From: Prochlorococcus sp. AG-363-B11
Lineage (GTDB): Bacteria; Cyanobacteriota; Cyanobacteriia; PCC-6307; Cyanobiaceae
DNA length: 64,000 nt
NCBI GenBank assembly: GCA_003278425.1
Contig: QCFE01000006.1
Location: 1-64,000, forward strand
Direction: 5' to 3'
In this document: piece by piece, positions 1 to 10,331 of the stretch
How positions within the stretch are numbered: position 1 is the first letter of the stretch
Layout: the number at the start of each line of letters is the position of its first letter
Position numbers and translations under genes: made by a program
Notes under the pieces: generated by a model
Database searches by the model: none
What the model was told of the DNA's origin: nothing
Seen by the model: only the letters and a program-made list of their open reading frames with translations

Positions 1-376
1 TTTCTATCTCTTTAGAGCTTGTTTTTTTTAGGATTTTAAAATTACTTAATGGCTCTTCAGTAGATAATATGGGTATCTTTACTGACCATTCTTCTGGCCT
101 TTCTAATTCTGGTGATTTTAAAATAGATAGGAATTGTTTGGCTTGTTGTCGTATTCCATCATTCTTATGCTTTAAAAGTATTTCACAAATAGATATGGCT
201 TGTTGGTTCTTCCCTTGTCCTATCAGCGCTGTAATCATTAGGGTTCCAATATAACTATCATTGCTTTTAAGTAGAGAACTACCTTCTAAAAGCAATTCTA
301 AAGCTGATAAACATTCCTTGTAAGCACCCTTAGAAAGAGCAAGCTCGGCTAGTTTGAGAGTCGCTTCCCGACTCAT
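1..376 (-). CDS. TPR-like conserved protein, 3' part cut by window edge
   Basis: The minus strand is open from an ATG at 376 down to base 1 with no stop, giving about 125 residues beginning MSREATLKLAELALSKG. The N-terminal half reads as paired amphipathic helices (ALSKGAYKECLSALELLL, then GQGKNQQAISICEILL), the spacing seen in tetratricopeptide-type repeats. The start lies 4 bases after the argB stop, so the two are probably co-transcribed. The carboxy end is outside the window, so total length and any further domain are unknown. The repeat assignment is inference from the helix pattern. Confidence 0.6.
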   Translation of the reverse strand, partial: MSREATLKLAELALSKGAYKECLSALELLLEGSSLLKSNDSYIGTLMITALIGQGKNQQAISICEILLKHKNDGIRQQAKQFLSILKSPELERPEEWSVKIPILSTEEPLSNFKILKKTSSKEIE

Positions 377-380
377 TTCT

Positions 381-1295
381 TTACCCCCTGCTAACAATCA
401 TTGTGCCTATGCCTTTATCTGTAAATATTTCCAGAAGTAATGCATGTGAAATTCGACCGTCGACAATATGTGCAGCGGAAACACCTTGCGCTAATGCTCT
501 TATACAGCACTCTGTTTTAGGCTTCATGCCACCATGAACTGTACCTTCTTCAATAAGGCTTCGTGCTTCCTGAAGCCTTATTTTTTGAATAAGTGATGAA
601 GGATCTTTTTCGTCTTGAAGGATACCCAATGTATCCGTTAAAAGAATTAATTTTTCTGCACCAATAGCTGCTGCAATTTCTCCAGCTACTGTATCTGCGT
701 TGATGTTATAACTTGTACCATCAGTTGAAGGTGCAACGCTTGATATTACTGGAATATAACCTTTGCTAAGCAGAGGTTCAATTACATCGGGGTTTATTCG
801 AGCAACTTCGCCAACTAACCCGTGACGACCGTCGCCCCAAGGGCGGGCTTCAATTAATCCTCCATCGATTCCAGAGAGCCCGACAGAGGGCGAACCGAGC
901 TGGTTGATCCCATTGACTATTTGTTTGTTAACTCTTCCAATAAGAACCATTTGCACTACATCCATGGTTGCTGAATCTGTGACCCTCAAGCCATCTTGGA
1001 ATTTACTAGTAATCTGAAGTTTAGATAACCATTGATTTATTTCTGGCCCCCCACCATGGACAACAACTGGTTGTGCTCCAACGCATGAAAGTAATGCAAT
1101 ATCACGAAAAACTGCTTCTTTAAGACTCTCCTTAGACATTGCTGAACCGCCATATTTAATAACAATTCGACGCCCTGAAAATTTTTGAATATATGGAAGA
1201 GCTTCGCTAAGAACAGAAACTCTTATAGCATCATTATTGACATGATTAATAGAGTCGGAATTGCCTTTCTCTGACTGGTAATTATTCGATACCAT
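381..1295 (-). CDS. argB: N-acetylglutamate kinase
   Basis: Phosphorylates N-acetyl-L-glutamate with ATP, the second and usually controlled step of arginine synthesis, in the cytoplasm. The 304-residue protein shows the amino-acid-kinase fold signatures: KYGGSAM near residues 47-53, VVHGGGPEI near 78-86, and the substrate-binding [12 protein letters not shown] segment near residue 200. The first 25 or so residues form a polar extension before the conserved core, so the true start could be slightly internal. The 5' end overlaps the upstream DUF2854 gene by 14 bases, and the next gene starts 4 bases after the stop, indicating one minus-strand operon. In cyanobacteria this enzyme is a known PII target; nothing here tests that. 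Confidence 0.95.
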   Translation of the reverse strand: MVSNNYQSEKGNSDSINHVNNDAIRVSVLSEALPYIQKFSGRRIVIKYGGSAMSKESLKEAVFRDIALLSCVGAQPVVVHGGGPEINQWLSKLQITSKFQDGLRVTDSATMDVVQMVLIGRVNKQIVNGINQLGSPSVGLSGIDGGLIEARPWGDGRHGLVGEVARINPDVIEPLLSKGYIPVISSVAPSTDGTSYNINADTVAGEIAAAIGAEKLILLTDTLGILQDEKDPSSLIQKIRLQEARSLIEEGTVHGGMKPKTECCIRALAQGVSAAHIVDGRISHALLLEIFTDKGIGTMIVSRG

Positions 1296-1851
1296 CTTTT
1301 TTATTTTCAGAAGTTTTTGTTTTAGGAAGAAGTTCTAGTTTAAGTTCCTTTGGACTAATTGAAGTTATCTCTGCTGTTAAACCCTTTGCAAAGAATCTAC
1401 CTAGTCGGTCCTTTTGTGACTCCCATTTTTCTAATGGGACTCCGCAAAAATCAAATTTCATGCTGACGCCATAATTCTCAGCAATTTCTATTAATTCAAT
1501 CTCTTTAAGCTTTGGCGGATTAGCATCGTTCCAAAGCTTTAAAGCTTGAAGAGATGTTTCCAAGTGGGCTCTTTGCCCATATCTGTGTCTAGTGACATCG
1601 GCTATAAGGTCTGCAAGTTCTTTGGGCCCTTTGCTTTTTAGTTTGCTGATATCAGATGCTGATATTGAATTATTGGCAGGATCTAATTCTGAGTTTTTTA
1701 AGGCTAGACCAATTAGCAGAATCGGAACTCCATAAAAAAATGTAGGAACACTTAAATTTGTTGCGTCATTAAAATAAGAAATAAGACCTGTTACAGCAAG
1801 AACACCTCCTGCTATGGAAATTAGACTGGCTGGGGACAATTGTTTTTTCAT
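1282..1851 (-). CDS. DUF2854-type conserved cyanobacterial membrane protein
   Basis: A 189-residue protein of unknown function, resembling the cyanobacterial/plastid DUF2854 family. Two hydrophobic segments lie near the N-terminus (about residues 8-26 and 34-50, with [14 protein letters not shown]), followed by a soluble domain with a [17 protein letters not shown] stretch. This suggests a membrane-anchored protein with a cytoplasmic or stromal-side domain. It overlaps argB by 14 bases and is likely translated from the same transcript. The family label is from recalled sequence features; no biochemical role is claimed. Confidence 0.8.
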   Translation of the reverse strand: MKKQLSPASLISIAGGVLAVTGLISYFNDATNLSVPTFFYGVPILLIGLALKNSELDPANNSISASDISKLKSKGPKELADLIADVTRHRYGQRAHLETSLQALKLWNDANPPKLKEIELIEIAENYGVSMKFDFCGVPLEKWESQKDRLGRFFAKGLTAEITSISPKELKLELLPKTKTSENKKDGIE

Positions 1852-1902
1852 GTTTTCAATTTTGGCTTTCTAGACCTTAAATTTTTGTATGGAGAAACTT
1901 TC

Positions 1903-2088
1903 ATGGCTTCATTAGATAAAAAATCTATTGATCTGCAAAAGCTAATTACTCTGTTGAATGAAGATAGGGCTTTGATTCTAGAGAAGATTGACCAGGGTTA
2001 TTGGCCAGAACTCAGGAATGATCTAGCTTCATTGGAAAGGGATCTGGGACGCTTTTTGACATTGGCTTCTGAAAAGTTGGTAGATTAA
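1903..2088 (+). CDS. Small conserved helical protein (61 aa)
   Basis: I start it at the ATG at 1903 (MASLDKKSIDLQKLI) because a purine-rich GGAGA sits 8-12 bases upstream. The longer in-frame start at 1840 would add a Phe-rich segment with no ribosome site and overlap the divergent neighbour. The product is short, charged and predicted almost entirely helical (LEKIDQGYWPELRNDLASLE). I do not recognise a characterised family. It reads away from the DUF2854 gene and converges on ssb, with 18 bases between. Confidence 0.65.
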   Translation: MASLDKKSIDLQKLITLLNEDRALILEKIDQGYWPELRNDLASLERDLGRFLTLASEKLVD

Positions 2089-2106
2089 CAAGCTATTGAA
2101 CAGGCC

Positions 2107-2577
2107 TTAGAAAGGTATGTCGTCAGTATCTGGGATAAGAGGAGAACTATCCCATGTAACAGAATCCTCATTTTTCTTCATATTATCAGGACCCTTGGAA
2201 TCTGATGGGACAACTGATGAAGTGGAAGATTGAGCTTGTAAATTGCTTAATACTTGGCTTGAGGAGATGTTTTCTCCAGGAGAAGAGTGAATTTTAGAGA
2301 GAGTTAATTCTGCCTTCTTTTCTTTGCTGCCATCTTGCCTTGGCAGTGTGTTCATTTTTATGCGTCCTTCTAAGACAAGTCTTTGCCCAACTTGAACTTT
2401 CCCCTGTAGCTCTTGAGCTAGGTTTCCCCAACCTACTACTTTTATTAAACCTGGAGGGTCATCTGCGCGAAGACCATCAAACACTACATCCATTTCTGCT
2501 ATAGCAGTTTGATTGTCTTGGGTGTAGCGAATTGTAGGTGCTACTTTGACGGTGACTTCAAGTAAGCAGTGATTCAT
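2107..2577 (-). CDS. ssb: Single-stranded DNA-binding protein
   Basis: Binds and protects single-stranded DNA during replication, repair and recombination. The first 100 residues form an OB-fold domain (MNHCLLEVTVKVAPTIRYTQ, later VVGWGNLAQELQGKVQVGQR and LVLEGRI). A polar, Ser-rich linker follows, and the protein ends in DTDDIPF, the acidic tip SSB proteins use to recruit partner proteins. At 156 residues the length is usual. It lies just 13 bases from the divergent cobK start, so both share a very short promoter region. Confidence 0.9.
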   Translation of the reverse strand: MNHCLLEVTVKVAPTIRYTQDNQTAIAEMDVVFDGLRADDPPGLIKVVGWGNLAQELQGKVQVGQRLVLEGRIKMNTLPRQDGSKEKKAELTLSKIHSSPGENISSSQVLSNLQAQSSTSSVVPSDSKGPDNMKKNEDSVTWDSSPLIPDTDDIPF

Positions 2578-2590
2578 TTTCTTTCAAGCA

Positions 2591-3400
2591 GTGAGAGCTA
2601 TCTTGATGCACATGAGAAGAAATTGCCACCGTCATTTATGGTTATTATCTGGAACCGGAGATGGAGCACCTCTAGCTGATGCATTAGTAAAACGAGGTTG
2701 GAAGGTTAGCGTAAGTGTTGTTTCTTTCCAAGCTTCATTGAAATATTCTCATCTTCCCTTGGCATCTCTATGGGTGGGAGCCTTGGAAGGTGTGGAGGAT
2801 ATCCAGAGTGTTATAGAAAATGCTCGTTCATCGCATGGTGGATTTGAATGGATAATTGACGCCACTCATCCTTTTGCTGAGATAATAAGTTCTAATCTCA
2901 AGATAGTTTGCAATCAATTAGCGCAACCTCTGATCCGTTTTGATCGCGGTGGGGAAACTTTTTCAGAAGCGTCTTTGATTAAAACCCACCAAGATCTTTT
3001 AAAACATGACTTGAGTGGACAAAAAATTCTTTTTGCTATTGGATCGAGATTTTTATCTGAAGCGGTAGATTGTGGACGTAGATCAGGTGCAATTGTTTTT
3101 GCAAGAGTTATGCCAACGGTTGAAGGGATTAGACAAGCCTTGTCTTGTCATATTCCTCCTGGACATTTAGCAATAGTAAGACCTTTGCATGATAAGTCTT
3201 ATGGTTATATTGAAGCAGCCCTATGCAGACAGTGGGGTATAACAGCTGTTGTCGCCAGGGAGTCTGGAGGTGTTACTCAAAAACTTTGGGAAAATATTGC
3301 TCGAGAACATGGGATTGATTTATTTCTAATAACTCGCCCAGAATTAATTGATGATGTTTGTGTGGCAAATAGTTATGAGGAGTTAATTGATAAACTATAA
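2591..3400 (+). CDS. cobK: Precorrin-6A reductase (CobK/CbiJ family)
   Basis: Predicted to reduce precorrin-6A (or its cobalt form) with NADPH during corrin ring synthesis for cobalamin. The 269-residue protein has the family's N-terminal nucleotide-binding stretch (LWLLSGTGDGAPLADALVKR) and the diagnostic DATHPFAEIIS motif near residues 95-105. The start is uncertain by up to 8 residues because Met occurs at positions 1, 6 and 8. The adenosyltransferase gene cobO at 22.8-23.5 kb acts late in the same pathway. Confidence 0.85.
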   Translation: MRAILMHMRRNCHRHLWLLSGTGDGAPLADALVKRGWKVSVSVVSFQASLKYSHLPLASLWVGALEGVEDIQSVIENARSSHGGFEWIIDATHPFAEIISSNLKIVCNQLAQPLIRFDRGGETFSEASLIKTHQDLLKHDLSGQKILFAIGSRFLSEAVDCGRRSGAIVFARVMPTVEGIRQALSCHIPPGHLAIVRPLHDKSYGYIEAALCRQWGITAVVARESGGVTQKLWENIAREHGIDLFLITRPELIDDVCVANSYEELIDKL

Positions 3401-3456
3401 CTTAATCTTCAAATTATGATATCTTAAAATTTCTATGATCGTATTTTTATAGTTTG

Positions 3457-3783
3457 ATGCCTTTAGATTTTATTGATGATAACCTTGCTTTGGTGATTAC
3501 CACAGAAAGTGATTGCAATAAGGCTCGAAAATTGGCAAATTATATTATAAAAATGAAGTTATCAAAATGTGTAAGCCTTAGCAACATTGATTCTATTTAT
3601 CATTGGGAAAATAATATTGAAGAGGCCAAAGAAGTTCAACTAACAATAAAGACTAGCCTTGAATTGTTAGATGAATTGATTAAAGCTTTAAAGAATAAGC
3701 ATAGTTATGAAATACCTCAAATAATTTGTTTAAGGGCTTCTTCTAGTAAAGAATATAAAGAATGGCTGAGTCAGCCTATTTAG
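3457..3783 (+). CDS. cutA: CutA1-like protein
   Basis: A 108-residue member of the CutA family, small trimeric proteins with a ferredoxin-like fold linked to divalent-cation tolerance; their true role in cyanobacteria is unclear. Visible markers are LALVITTESDCNKARKLA near the N-terminus, the central IYHWENNIEEAKEVQLTIKT strand and a C-terminal SYEIPQIICL strand. A TTG directly precedes the ATG at 3457; I prefer the ATG. It follows cobK by about 55 bases and converges on the PfkB kinase. Confidence 0.85.
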   Translation: MPLDFIDDNLALVITTESDCNKARKLANYIIKMKLSKCVSLSNIDSIYHWENNIEEAKEVQLTIKTSLELLDELIKALKNKHSYEIPQIICLRASSSKEYKEWLSQPI

Positions 3784-3796
3784 GCCTTTACAGTTA

Positions 3797-4783
3797 TTAA
3801 CTATTATTTATTAGTTGGGCAAGGTTAGCGTTTGATCTTGATCCAAGCTGAGTAACAATATGTCCAGCACAAATTGAACCAAACTTGCCACATGTTAATA
3901 AATCTTTTGAATTAATATAGCCATGAAGGAACCCACTTGCATATAAATCCCCTGCCCCAGTTGTATCAATTACCTCGCCGAAGCTGTAGGAATTAATTAA
4001 ATATTCATTTCCTTCTGAGATGATTAGTGAGCCTTTTGCACCTCTAGTTAAAACTGCAATTTGACATTTCTGCTTAATGTTATCTACTGCAGAATCGAAA
4101 TCAGATGATTCATAAAGTGCAGTTATTTCATTCTCATTTGCAAATAAAATGTCTACATAGTTTTCTAATAAATCTTTAAAACTTTCTCTATTTCTTTCAA
4201 TACAAAATATATCTGATAAAGAAAGTGCCACCTTGACACCATTATCTCTACATTCTATCGCAGCAGATTTAAAAGCAACCTTTGCAGCCTCTAAATCCCA
4301 TAAATAACCTTCTAAATATAAAACTTTTGCCTTGGTTAATATCGAAAAGTCTATATCATTTTGTTCCAGTAAAATAGAACACCCAAGATAAGTACACATT
4401 GTCCTTTCTGCATCCGGCGTCACATAAATAAGACATCTTCCTGTCGAAGGCCCTTGCTTAAGAAGTGGTGTGTAAAAACCTGCCCCAGTTTGAGAAATAT
4501 CATTTCTAAAGATTCTTCCAAGAGTATCTTCTTTAACACGCCCTATGAAATTTGCAGAGCTGCCTAAGTTTAACAAACCTGCAGCAGTATTTGCAGCAGA
4601 ACCACCTGATGTTTCTAAGGCTGCTGTACAACTTTGGTAAAGCTCTTTTGCTTTATCTTCATCTATTAAAGTCATGCTCCCTTTCTGAAGAGAATTTTTT
4701 ATTAAAAAGCTATCATCAACATTAATAAGTACATCAACTATTGCATTGCCAATAGCGACTACATCAAAATTCTTTGCATTCAT
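3797..4783 (-). CDS. PfkB-family sugar/nucleoside kinase (adenosine-kinase-like)
   Basis: Transfers phosphate from ATP to a sugar or nucleoside hydroxyl. The 328-residue protein carries both ribokinase-family signatures: a GGSAANTAAGL motif near residues 60-70 and the catalytic DTTGAGDLYASGF motif at 273-285, whose Asp (in GAGD) acts as base. Overall it resembles the cyanobacterial adenosine kinase/ribokinase-like group. The substrate cannot be fixed from sequence. It lies 31 bases downstream of purA on the same strand, so a purine-related role is plausible inference. Confidence 0.8.
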   Translation of the reverse strand: MNAKNFDVVAIGNAIVDVLINVDDSFLIKNSLQKGSMTLIDEDKAKELYQSCTAALETSGGSAANTAAGLLNLGSSANFIGRVKEDTLGRIFRNDISQTGAGFYTPLLKQGPSTGRCLIYVTPDAERTMCTYLGCSILLEQNDIDFSILTKAKVLYLEGYLWDLEAAKVAFKSAAIECRDNGVKVALSLSDIFCIERNRESFKDLLENYVDILFANENEITALYESSDFDSAVDNIKQKCQIAVLTRGAKGSLIISEGNEYLINSYSFGEVIDTTGAGDLYASGFLHGYINSKDLLTCGKFGSICAGHIVTQLGSRSNANLAQLINNS

Positions 4784-4814
4784 TTTAATTACTTTAAAGA
4801 TTTAAGTTAATAAG

Positions 4815-6155
<1,341 letters not shown>

Positions 6156-6219
6156 TCACGAGTTTACAACAATCTCAGATTTCTTTGGCTAAGTCAAACA
6201 AATCAATCAAAAGTTATAT

Positions 6220-6654
6220 TTAAATTTCTTTTGCAACGACTTTTTCTGCTCTGGTGAGCTCTTTATTCAAACGATCCTTTAGTTTCTCTGGTAAAGGTCT
6301 ATTTGCAAAGGTTTTATAGTGTCCTGCCATTGCATTAAGAGCAGTTTGCATAGTAGTAAAGGATGTTGAACCGTTTACTTGCGGACGATTCCTATATCTA
6401 GAGATATAGGCAGTAATAAGCCCTAGAGCCTCTTCCTTGGAATCTGACATGTTTTCATCGTCATCTGCTAAAGCGATAGTTGCTTTGAGACTTTGTGCTA
6501 CTGATACGGTGTCTTTTACAAAGTCTCCAGACATTGATGCTTTGGCTGCTAATAGCTCTTGACCAAAAGGGTGAAAAATTAGAAGTATTCCTAGACAGAT
6601 TGATAAAGAAGCTTTGATTAATTTTTTGAAGAATTGATGGAAGTCCCAGGCCAT
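6220..6654 (-). CDS. psb27: Photosystem II assembly protein Psb27
   Basis: Binds the lumenal side of CP43 in immature photosystem II and assists assembly of the manganese cluster and repair. The 144-residue precursor has a hydrophobic signal (about residues 10-30) and the Psb27 domain: GDFVKDTVSVAQSLKATIAL, then ALGLITAYISRYRNRPQV and a conserved TALNAMAGHYKTFANRPLPE helix. The cleavage region reads LLAAKAS with no lipobox cysteine, whereas many cyanobacterial Psb27 proteins are lipoproteins. The gene lies 33 bases beyond the proS start on the same strand. Confidence 0.9.
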   Translation of the reverse strand: MAWDFHQFFKKLIKASLSICLGILLIFHPFGQELLAAKASMSGDFVKDTVSVAQSLKATIALADDDENMSDSKEEALGLITAYISRYRNRPQVNGSTSFTTMQTALNAMAGHYKTFANRPLPEKLKDRLNKELTRAEKVVAKEI

Positions 6655-6687
6655 TTTTTGTTCGTAATTAAATTGACTCTAGAAGAA

Positions 6688-8490
6688 TTAATGCAAAAGT
6701 GATTTTTTGTAGTTAGATATTTCTGAGATTAGCTCTTTTATAGCTTCGTTGGAATCAAGTAATTTTGGATCTTTTCTTGTCCGATGGACAAGCTCTACTT
6801 TTCTTGAAGAGGATTCTCTGCCAGCAATTACTTTCCAAGGAATGCCTATTAAATCTGCATCTTTGAACTTAACGCCAGCTCTTTCTTCCCTATCATCTAT
6901 AAGAACATCAACACCTTTATCTTTTAAATCTAAATAAACTTCGTTAGCAAGCTTGTATTGGACTTCGTCTTTCATATTAGCTACAACAACAATTACTTCA
7001 AATGGTGCAATTGATAATGGCCATATTATTCCATTCTTATCATGATTTTGTTCTATAGCAGCTTGGGCAAGTCTAGAAATACCTATTCCATAGCAACCCA
7101 TCCAAAAAGGCTCTTTTTTTCCTGATTCATTAGTGAAACTTGCTTCTAGTGATGAAGAATATTTGCGCCCTAATTGAAATATATGTCCTATCTCAATACC
7201 TCTTTTTGCAATAAGTTTTTGGTTTTTATCATGGAGAGAGCTGTCTCCAGGAATTGCTTTCCTTATGTCTACAACTTCTGGAGACTCTCCAAGAGATGAC
7301 CAGGTTGCATAAATCTTATGATAATCAACAACATTTGCTCCACATACGAATGACTCTAAATTTGCAGCAGTGTGATCTGCAAATCTAATAAACTTATTTT
7401 CCCATTCAATAGATTGCTTTAGATAAGAGTCTTCAAGATCAGGACCAATATATCCAAATGGTATATTATTGATACCTTGTTCCTTTAGATCTTTAATTGA
7501 TAAGGCAGATAGTTTTATTACGTTTGAGTTTATATGCTTGCTAATTACATTTGTAAGCTTTACTTCATTTATGTCCTGGTCACCTCTAATGCTTATTAGG
7601 ATAGGTTGAGATAAACTATTATCTAATTTAGCTAATAATAGAATAACTTTTATTACTTGATCAGGAGAAAAGTTTTGCTCAAGACAGAGTTCTTTTATTG
7701 TCATCTGACTTTTTGTTTCTATTAATTTAGGCTTACCTTTCTTTAAAATATTTGCTGATGGAGGATGAGATGAAGCCTTTTCTTGATTTGCTGCATACTT
7801 TTTATCAGGGCTTAATAAAATTAAGTCTTCGCCTGCATTTGCAGTAACCATAAACTCTCTTGACTCGGCTCCTCCTATTGCCCCACTATCAGCATCCACA
7901 GCAACTGTTTCAATGCCACACCTTTTAAAAATCCTTTCATAGGCATCATTCATTTCTGTATAAGTGTATTTAAGGTTTTGTTCATTTGCATGAAATGAAT
8001 ATGCATCTTTCATGATGAATTCTCTACTTCTCATTAATCCAAACCTTGGCCTAATTTCATCTCTAAACTTGGTCTGTATTTGATATAAATTTACAGGTAA
8101 TTGCTTATAGGATTGAAGAATTTCTCCTGCTATCTTTGTAATCACCTCTTCATGAGTAGGAGCTAGACCAAATTCTCTTTCCTGCCTGTCAATTAGATTG
8201 AACATGATTCCTTCTCCTGCTGTATAACCATCCCATCTACCACTTTGTTTCCAGATTTCTGCTGGGTGGAGTTGCGGCAATAAAGTCTCTAAGCAACCCT
8301 TAGCATTCAGTTCCTCTTGAACAATAAAAGTAATTTTTTTTATAACTTTCCAAAGCAAAGGCATATATGCATATATGCCTGACGTGACACGCTTTATAAA
8401 ACCCCCTCTTAGCAATAACTGATGAGAAATTACCTCGGCGTCCGCTGGTGCATCCCGCAGCGTCACCAGCATCAAGCGGGAGACGCGCAT
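6688..8490 (-). CDS. proS: Prolyl-tRNA synthetase (bacterial type)
   Basis: Charges tRNA-Pro with proline. The 600-residue protein has the class II core with MRVSRLMLVTLRDAPADAE at the start, the FGLAPTHEEVITKIA and FRDEIRPRFGLMRSREFIM segments (motif 2), and ESREFMVTANAGED. A divergent central insertion of about 200 residues corresponds to the bacterial editing domain. Motif 3 (CYGIGISRLAQAAIEQ) and the anticodon-binding domain (VDVLIDDREERAGVKFKDAD) follow. It is divergent from the gene at 8634, with the inverted repeat at 8586-8613 between them. Confidence 0.97.
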   Translation of the reverse strand: MRVSRLMLVTLRDAPADAEVISHQLLLRGGFIKRVTSGIYAYMPLLWKVIKKITFIVQEELNAKGCLETLLPQLHPAEIWKQSGRWDGYTAGEGIMFNLIDRQEREFGLAPTHEEVITKIAGEILQSYKQLPVNLYQIQTKFRDEIRPRFGLMRSREFIMKDAYSFHANEQNLKYTYTEMNDAYERIFKRCGIETVAVDADSGAIGGAESREFMVTANAGEDLILLSPDKKYAANQEKASSHPPSANILKKGKPKLIETKSQMTIKELCLEQNFSPDQVIKVILLLAKLDNSLSQPILISIRGDQDINEVKLTNVISKHINSNVIKLSALSIKDLKEQGINNIPFGYIGPDLEDSYLKQSIEWENKFIRFADHTAANLESFVCGANVVDYHKIYATWSSLGESPEVVDIRKAIPGDSSLHDKNQKLIAKRGIEIGHIFQLGRKYSSSLEASFTNESGKKEPFWMGCYGIGISRLAQAAIEQNHDKNGIIWPLSIAPFEVIVVVANMKDEVQYKLANEVYLDLKDKGVDVLIDDREERAGVKFKDADLIGIPWKVIAGRESSSRKVELVHRTRKDPKLLDSNEAIKELISEISNYKKSLLH

Positions 8491-8585
8491 AAAACTTTCT
8501 CCATAGATTGATTCCTAACAATAATAGACTCTCGAACATGCCAATTGCATAAGTGTCTTAGTAAGCTAATTGTATATAGAACTCT

Positions 8586-8613
8586 CTTGTCACATCTGCT
8601 AATTTCTGACAAG
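8586..8613. promoter_or_regulatory. Inverted repeat, possible operator
   Basis: CTTGTCA and TGACAAG are perfect 7-bp arms separated by 14 bases. The repeat ends 20 bases before the ATG of the helix-turn-helix-like gene at 8634 and lies in the divergent region shared with proS. The geometry suits a dimeric regulator, possibly the adjacent gene product. This is inference. Confidence 0.35.
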
Positions 8614-8633
8614 TTTGCGCCTGCAGTAAAAAG

Positions 8634-9098
8634 ATGTTTAATGTGTCGGCGTTAAATTCTTCTCTTTATGAATCATCTTCGGAACAACCTATAGCAGAAG
8701 ATGATGCTTCAACTGCAAGCCAGGATTCTTTAGTAGGAATTGATGATGTACAAAAATCTTTGAATAGGTCTAGAGCCTCTGTATATAGATATACAAATAC
8801 CGACCCTAGAAATTTAAACCCTCCATTTAACCCAAGGAAGCTAAATCCTGAATTTAGGAGCGATCAGAAAGACCCGTTACTCTTTCACTCCAATGAAGTA
8901 GCTAGGTTTGCAAAGGATATTCTTAGAATTAAAGAGGTAACTGTTGAAGTACTTAATTCACCATCGACAGCAACACAAAACCTTTTAGTTTCTATCCATG
9001 AAGAGTTGAAGCTTATAAGATTACATCTTGATCGAATGAATAAGAAAGAGGAAGAAACAACTACTAAGACAGAAGTTCATAACAGATCAGTTGCTTGA
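8634..9098 (+). CDS. Conserved protein with MerR/excisionase-like N-terminal region
   Basis: A 154-residue protein of unknown function. After a polar Ser/Glu-rich leader, residues 35-95 read like an excisionase/MerR-type winged helix: VGIDDVQKSLNRSRASVYRY (helix-turn-helix), a short wing-like stretch rich in Asn and Pro, and LLFHSNEVARFAKDI. The C-terminal third is a charged helix (ELKLIRLHLDRMNKKEEE) that may dimerise. A DNA-binding role is inferred from this pattern and from the inverted repeat just upstream. I do not recognise a characterised orthologue. Confidence 0.7.
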   Translation: MFNVSALNSSLYESSSEQPIAEDDASTASQDSLVGIDDVQKSLNRSRASVYRYTNTDPRNLNPPFNPRKLNPEFRSDQKDPLLFHSNEVARFAKDILRIKEVTVEVLNSPSTATQNLLVSIHEELKLIRLHLDRMNKKEEETTTKTEVHNRSVA

Positions 9099-9397
9099 TT
9101 ATCCATGTAAAAAATATTTAAACTCATTTATATAGTTTGTCTAAAGATATTTTATTTTTTCTTTGAAGAAGCAATATTACTTGGTTATGTTTGCTTTGTT
9201 CTTAATAATAAGATCATTCTATTTAGAATTTTATCAAATCTGGTTAGAGTAATGAAGTGGATGACTGCGCTAACACTTTATAACTTTCAACTGAATTCAT
9301 TAGGTATAGAATTCTAAAGGTATTTATTATTGTGCTGTATCTTTTATTAATACCAGCTTGATTTAACAGTCGATTGATCTCCCTATCGTTATAGCTA
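9099..9397. other. 299-base intergenic region, no gene seen
   Basis: AT-rich spacer before ppa. The longest plus-strand reading frame starting with ATG is about 21 codons (from the ATG near 9253) and looks like chance. A short palindrome TAGAATTCTA and a second GAATTC lie near 9293-9316. No tRNA-like T-loop or strong hairpin was seen. It presumably holds the ppa promoter and leader. Confidence 0.5.
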
Positions 9398-9913
9398 ATG
9401 GATTTACGCTCTATCTCACCATCACCCTCTCCTGGCCTGGTAAACCTAGTAGTTGAAATACCTGCTGGAAGTAGAAATAAGTATGAATATTGTGGAGAAG
9501 CTGGGTTAATGGCCCTTGATAGAGTCCTGCATTCATCAGTTCGATACCCTTTTGATTATGGTTTTGTCCCAAATACTCTTGCAGAAGATGGAGCTCCTTT
9601 AGATGCCATGGTAATTATGCAAGAACCTACCTTTGCAGGTTGTTTAATAAAAGCTAGGCCTATAGGTGTTTTAGATATGCATGACTCTGGAGCTTATGAT
9701 GGGAAGTTGCTATGCGTTCCTGTTGCTGACCCTAGGCAAAAAGGTATTACAAGTATTCGTCAAATTGCTCCTAATCAACTTGAAGATGTAGCAGAATTCT
9801 TTAGGACGTATAAAAGCCTTGAAGGTAGGGTGGTTATTATTGACGGATGGCGTGATTTTGAAGTTGTTGATGAGTTGCTTTTAACTTGTATTAAGGCAAC
9901 TGAGCTATTATAA
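9398..9913 (+). CDS. ppa: Inorganic pyrophosphatase (family I)
   Basis: Hydrolyses pyrophosphate to phosphate, pulling biosynthetic reactions forward. The 171-residue length is typical of soluble family I enzymes. Key segments are VEIPAGSRNKYEYC (substrate-binding Lys), YPFDYGFVPNTLAEDGAPLD with metal-binding acidic residues, and DPRQKGI near residue 110. The Asp pair in EDGAPLDAM matches the DxxxxD metal-binding pattern. It is preceded by a long 299-base spacer and followed after 55 bases by the ArsC-like gene on the same strand. Confidence 0.95.
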   Translation: MDLRSISPSPSPGLVNLVVEIPAGSRNKYEYCGEAGLMALDRVLHSSVRYPFDYGFVPNTLAEDGAPLDAMVIMQEPTFAGCLIKARPIGVLDMHDSGAYDGKLLCVPVADPRQKGITSIRQIAPNQLEDVAEFFRTYKSLEGRVVIIDGWRDFEVVDELLLTCIKATELL

Positions 9914-9968
9914 CCACTTTAGTATGCTTATATGTAATTATTTACATGAGACCTTGGTAATTTAAATT

Positions 9969-10331
9969 ATGCAATCCCCTGTAAAAATTTTTAGTTATAG
10001 CTCCTGTGGTACTTGCATAAAAGCTATTAATTGGCTTAAAGAAAATAACATTAACTATCAATTAATAGATATAATTAACAGCCCACCTTCAAGGCAAGTG
10101 TTTTTAGATGCTGTTAATCAACTTGGTGATAGAAAGTATCTTCTCAATACCAGTGGCAAAAGCTATCGAAATATAGGGTCAAGCATTATCAAAAAGATGA
10201 GTGATGAAGATGTGATTAATTTATTACTATCAGACAGTAAATTAATTAAACGCCCTCTTCTTTTGCATTCTAATGGAAAGATACTAGTTGGTTTTAAAAA
10301 GGGTTCTTGGGAGGATCTTTTTCTGAGTTGA
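9969..10331 (+). CDS. ArsC/Spx-family protein
   Basis: A 120-residue thioredoxin-fold protein of the arsenate reductase/Spx family. The N-terminal strand ends in CGTC (YSSCGTCIKAINWLKEN), a two-cysteine centre as in Spx-like and some ArsC proteins. The conserved LIKRPLLLHSNGKILVGFK segment near residues 91-109 supplies the Arg that ArsC uses to stabilise the thiolate. It could be a glutaredoxin-dependent arsenate reductase or a redox regulator; sequence alone does not decide. Its 3' end overlaps the convergent membrane-protein gene by 38 bases. Confidence 0.8.
   Translation: MQSPVKIFSYSSCGTCIKAINWLKENNINYQLIDIINSPPSRQVFLDAVNQLGDRKYLLNTSGKSYRNIGSSIIKKMSDEDVINLLLSDSKLIKRPLLLHSNGKILVGFKKGSWEDLFLS

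Noticed and set aside
8300-8539. 79-residue minus-strand frame overlapping proS
   Set aside because: Out-of-frame shadow of the proS 5' end.
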